Of a DNA stretch of 43,646 nt, positions 43,515-43,646 are shown piece by piece. A program made the position numbers and the translations under genes. The stretch's first letter is position 1; each line of letters opens with the position of its first letter. The stretch is from JACDBD01 sp050743385 (GTDB lineage Bacteria; Actinomycetota; Acidimicrobiia; IMCC26256; JACDBD01), in assembly GCA_050743385.1 (NCBI GenBank), contig JBOGFJ010000079.1:1-43646 (forward strand), in the 5' to 3' direction. The notes below the pieces were generated by a model. The model ran no database searches. It saw nothing but the letters and a program-made list of their open reading frames with translations, and was not told the DNA's origin.

Positions 43515-43551
43515 GATGACTCCCGCGCGCGACTCAGATAACTCCCGCCGC
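43515..43551. repeat. iteron-like repeat cluster 2 (two direct copies)
   Basis: GATGACTCCCGCGCG (43515-43529) and GATAACTCCCGCCGC (43537-43551), starts 22 bp apart, the same unit, orientation and period as cluster 1. They begin 12 bp after the original toxin stop. Confidence 0.75.
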
Positions 43552-43556
43552 GCCGC

Positions 43557-43583
43557 CTAGGTAGACGCCTCGCGTCCACCTAG
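43557..43583. repeat. 12-bp inverted repeat with 3-bp loop
   Basis: CTAGGTAGACGC (43557-43568) and GCGTCCACCTAG (43572-43583) pair except for one base. It lies immediately after the second repeat cluster. It could be a terminator of the toxin-antitoxin operon or a recombination site; no T-run follows. Confidence 0.5.
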
Positions 43584-43646
43584 AAGCGTGTCTCGCGTAG
43601 ATCGAGAGTTGGATGGCGCGTTTTGGCGGCGGCGCGTGCGGATTTG

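Larger units (their letters stand above)
40483..43646 (+). mobile_element. tRNA-Gly-associated integrated element, left end (right end not in window)
   Basis: A tyrosine integrase gene starts 83 bp after tRNA-Gly and points away from it, the classic layout of an element integrated in a tRNA 3' end. To its right gene density drops and codon third positions are clearly less GC-rich than in the rest of the window; a SnoaL-like gene, a toxin-antitoxin remnant and repeats are found. No second copy of the tRNA 3' end was found before the window edge, so the element extends further or the right end has been lost. Confidence 0.6.

Noticed and set aside
42776..43551. CRISPR array
   Set aside because: The ACTCCCGCC repeats are short, the unit is 22-23 bp with no real spacers, some copies are inverted and the array is split by genes. 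No cas genes.

Overview
The window is very GC-rich with strong G/C third-codon bias, gene-dense, and frequently uses GTG (sometimes TTG) starts and starts placed 6-7 nt after a TANNNT -10 box (leaderless-type). With an HspR repressor, HAIR-type operators, split PurL/PurQ/PurS and a mycobacterial-type dCTP deaminase, this points to a chromosomal segment of an actinobacterium; Acidimicrobiia is my guess, not proven.

Layout. (a) 1-454: the 3' end of a membrane-anchored protein with a Thr/Pro tail. (b) 455-3022, minus: purL and a small acidic ORF. (c) 3133-16770, plus: a block that separates purL from the other pur genes. It holds a LAL-type LuxR regulator, an MMPL transporter, a solo cNMP-binding protein, a class III cyclase/AAA/TPR protein, a patatin-like phospholipase with an N-terminal cNMP-binding domain, a hotdog-fold protein, a PLP-dependent decarboxylase and a small conserved protein. 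(d) 16801-22550, minus: purA-purD-purB-purC-purS-purQ in transcription order, five of the genes joined by 4-bp stop/start overlaps, ending in a shared bidirectional hairpin. (e) 22597-26421, minus: an integral membrane protein and clpB. (f) 26490-31171: an FHA-cyclase divergent from a membrane Ser/Thr kinase, followed by two translationally coupled envelope proteins. (g) 31183-34979, minus: dnaK-grpE-dnaJ-hspR. (h) 35150-40438: a second solo cNMP-binding protein, a membrane Fe-S oxidoreductase, a DUF2330-type protein, a crotonase-family protein and dcd. (i) 40483-43646: tRNA-Gly(CCC) with an adjacent tyrosine integrase, then a sparse, lower-GC accessory region with a SnoaL-like gene, an RHH antitoxin, a broken Doc toxin and 22-bp-spaced repeats; it runs off the right edge.

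How parts work together. The pur genes cover much of de novo purine synthesis (GARS, the FGAM synthase complex, SAICAR synthetase, adenylosuccinate lyase and synthetase). ClpB and DnaK-GrpE-DnaJ form the disaggregation system; both the clpB and dnaK upstream regions carry TTGA-N11-TCAA, a HAIR-like operator for the HspR encoded at the end of the dnaK operon. Cyclic-nucleotide signalling recurs: two class III cyclase proteins, two solo cNMP-binding proteins and one cNMP-binding-domain phospholipase.

Best candidates for something new: the coupled cNMP-sensor/cyclase/patatin operon (resembling Pycsar/CBASS logic, but possibly ordinary signalling); a 47-bp palindromic element found just after two unrelated stop codons, 40 of 47 positions identical; a 23-bp exact inverted duplication bracketing the LuxR gene; and iteron-like 'GATNACTCCCGC' repeats around the decayed toxin-antitoxin locus.
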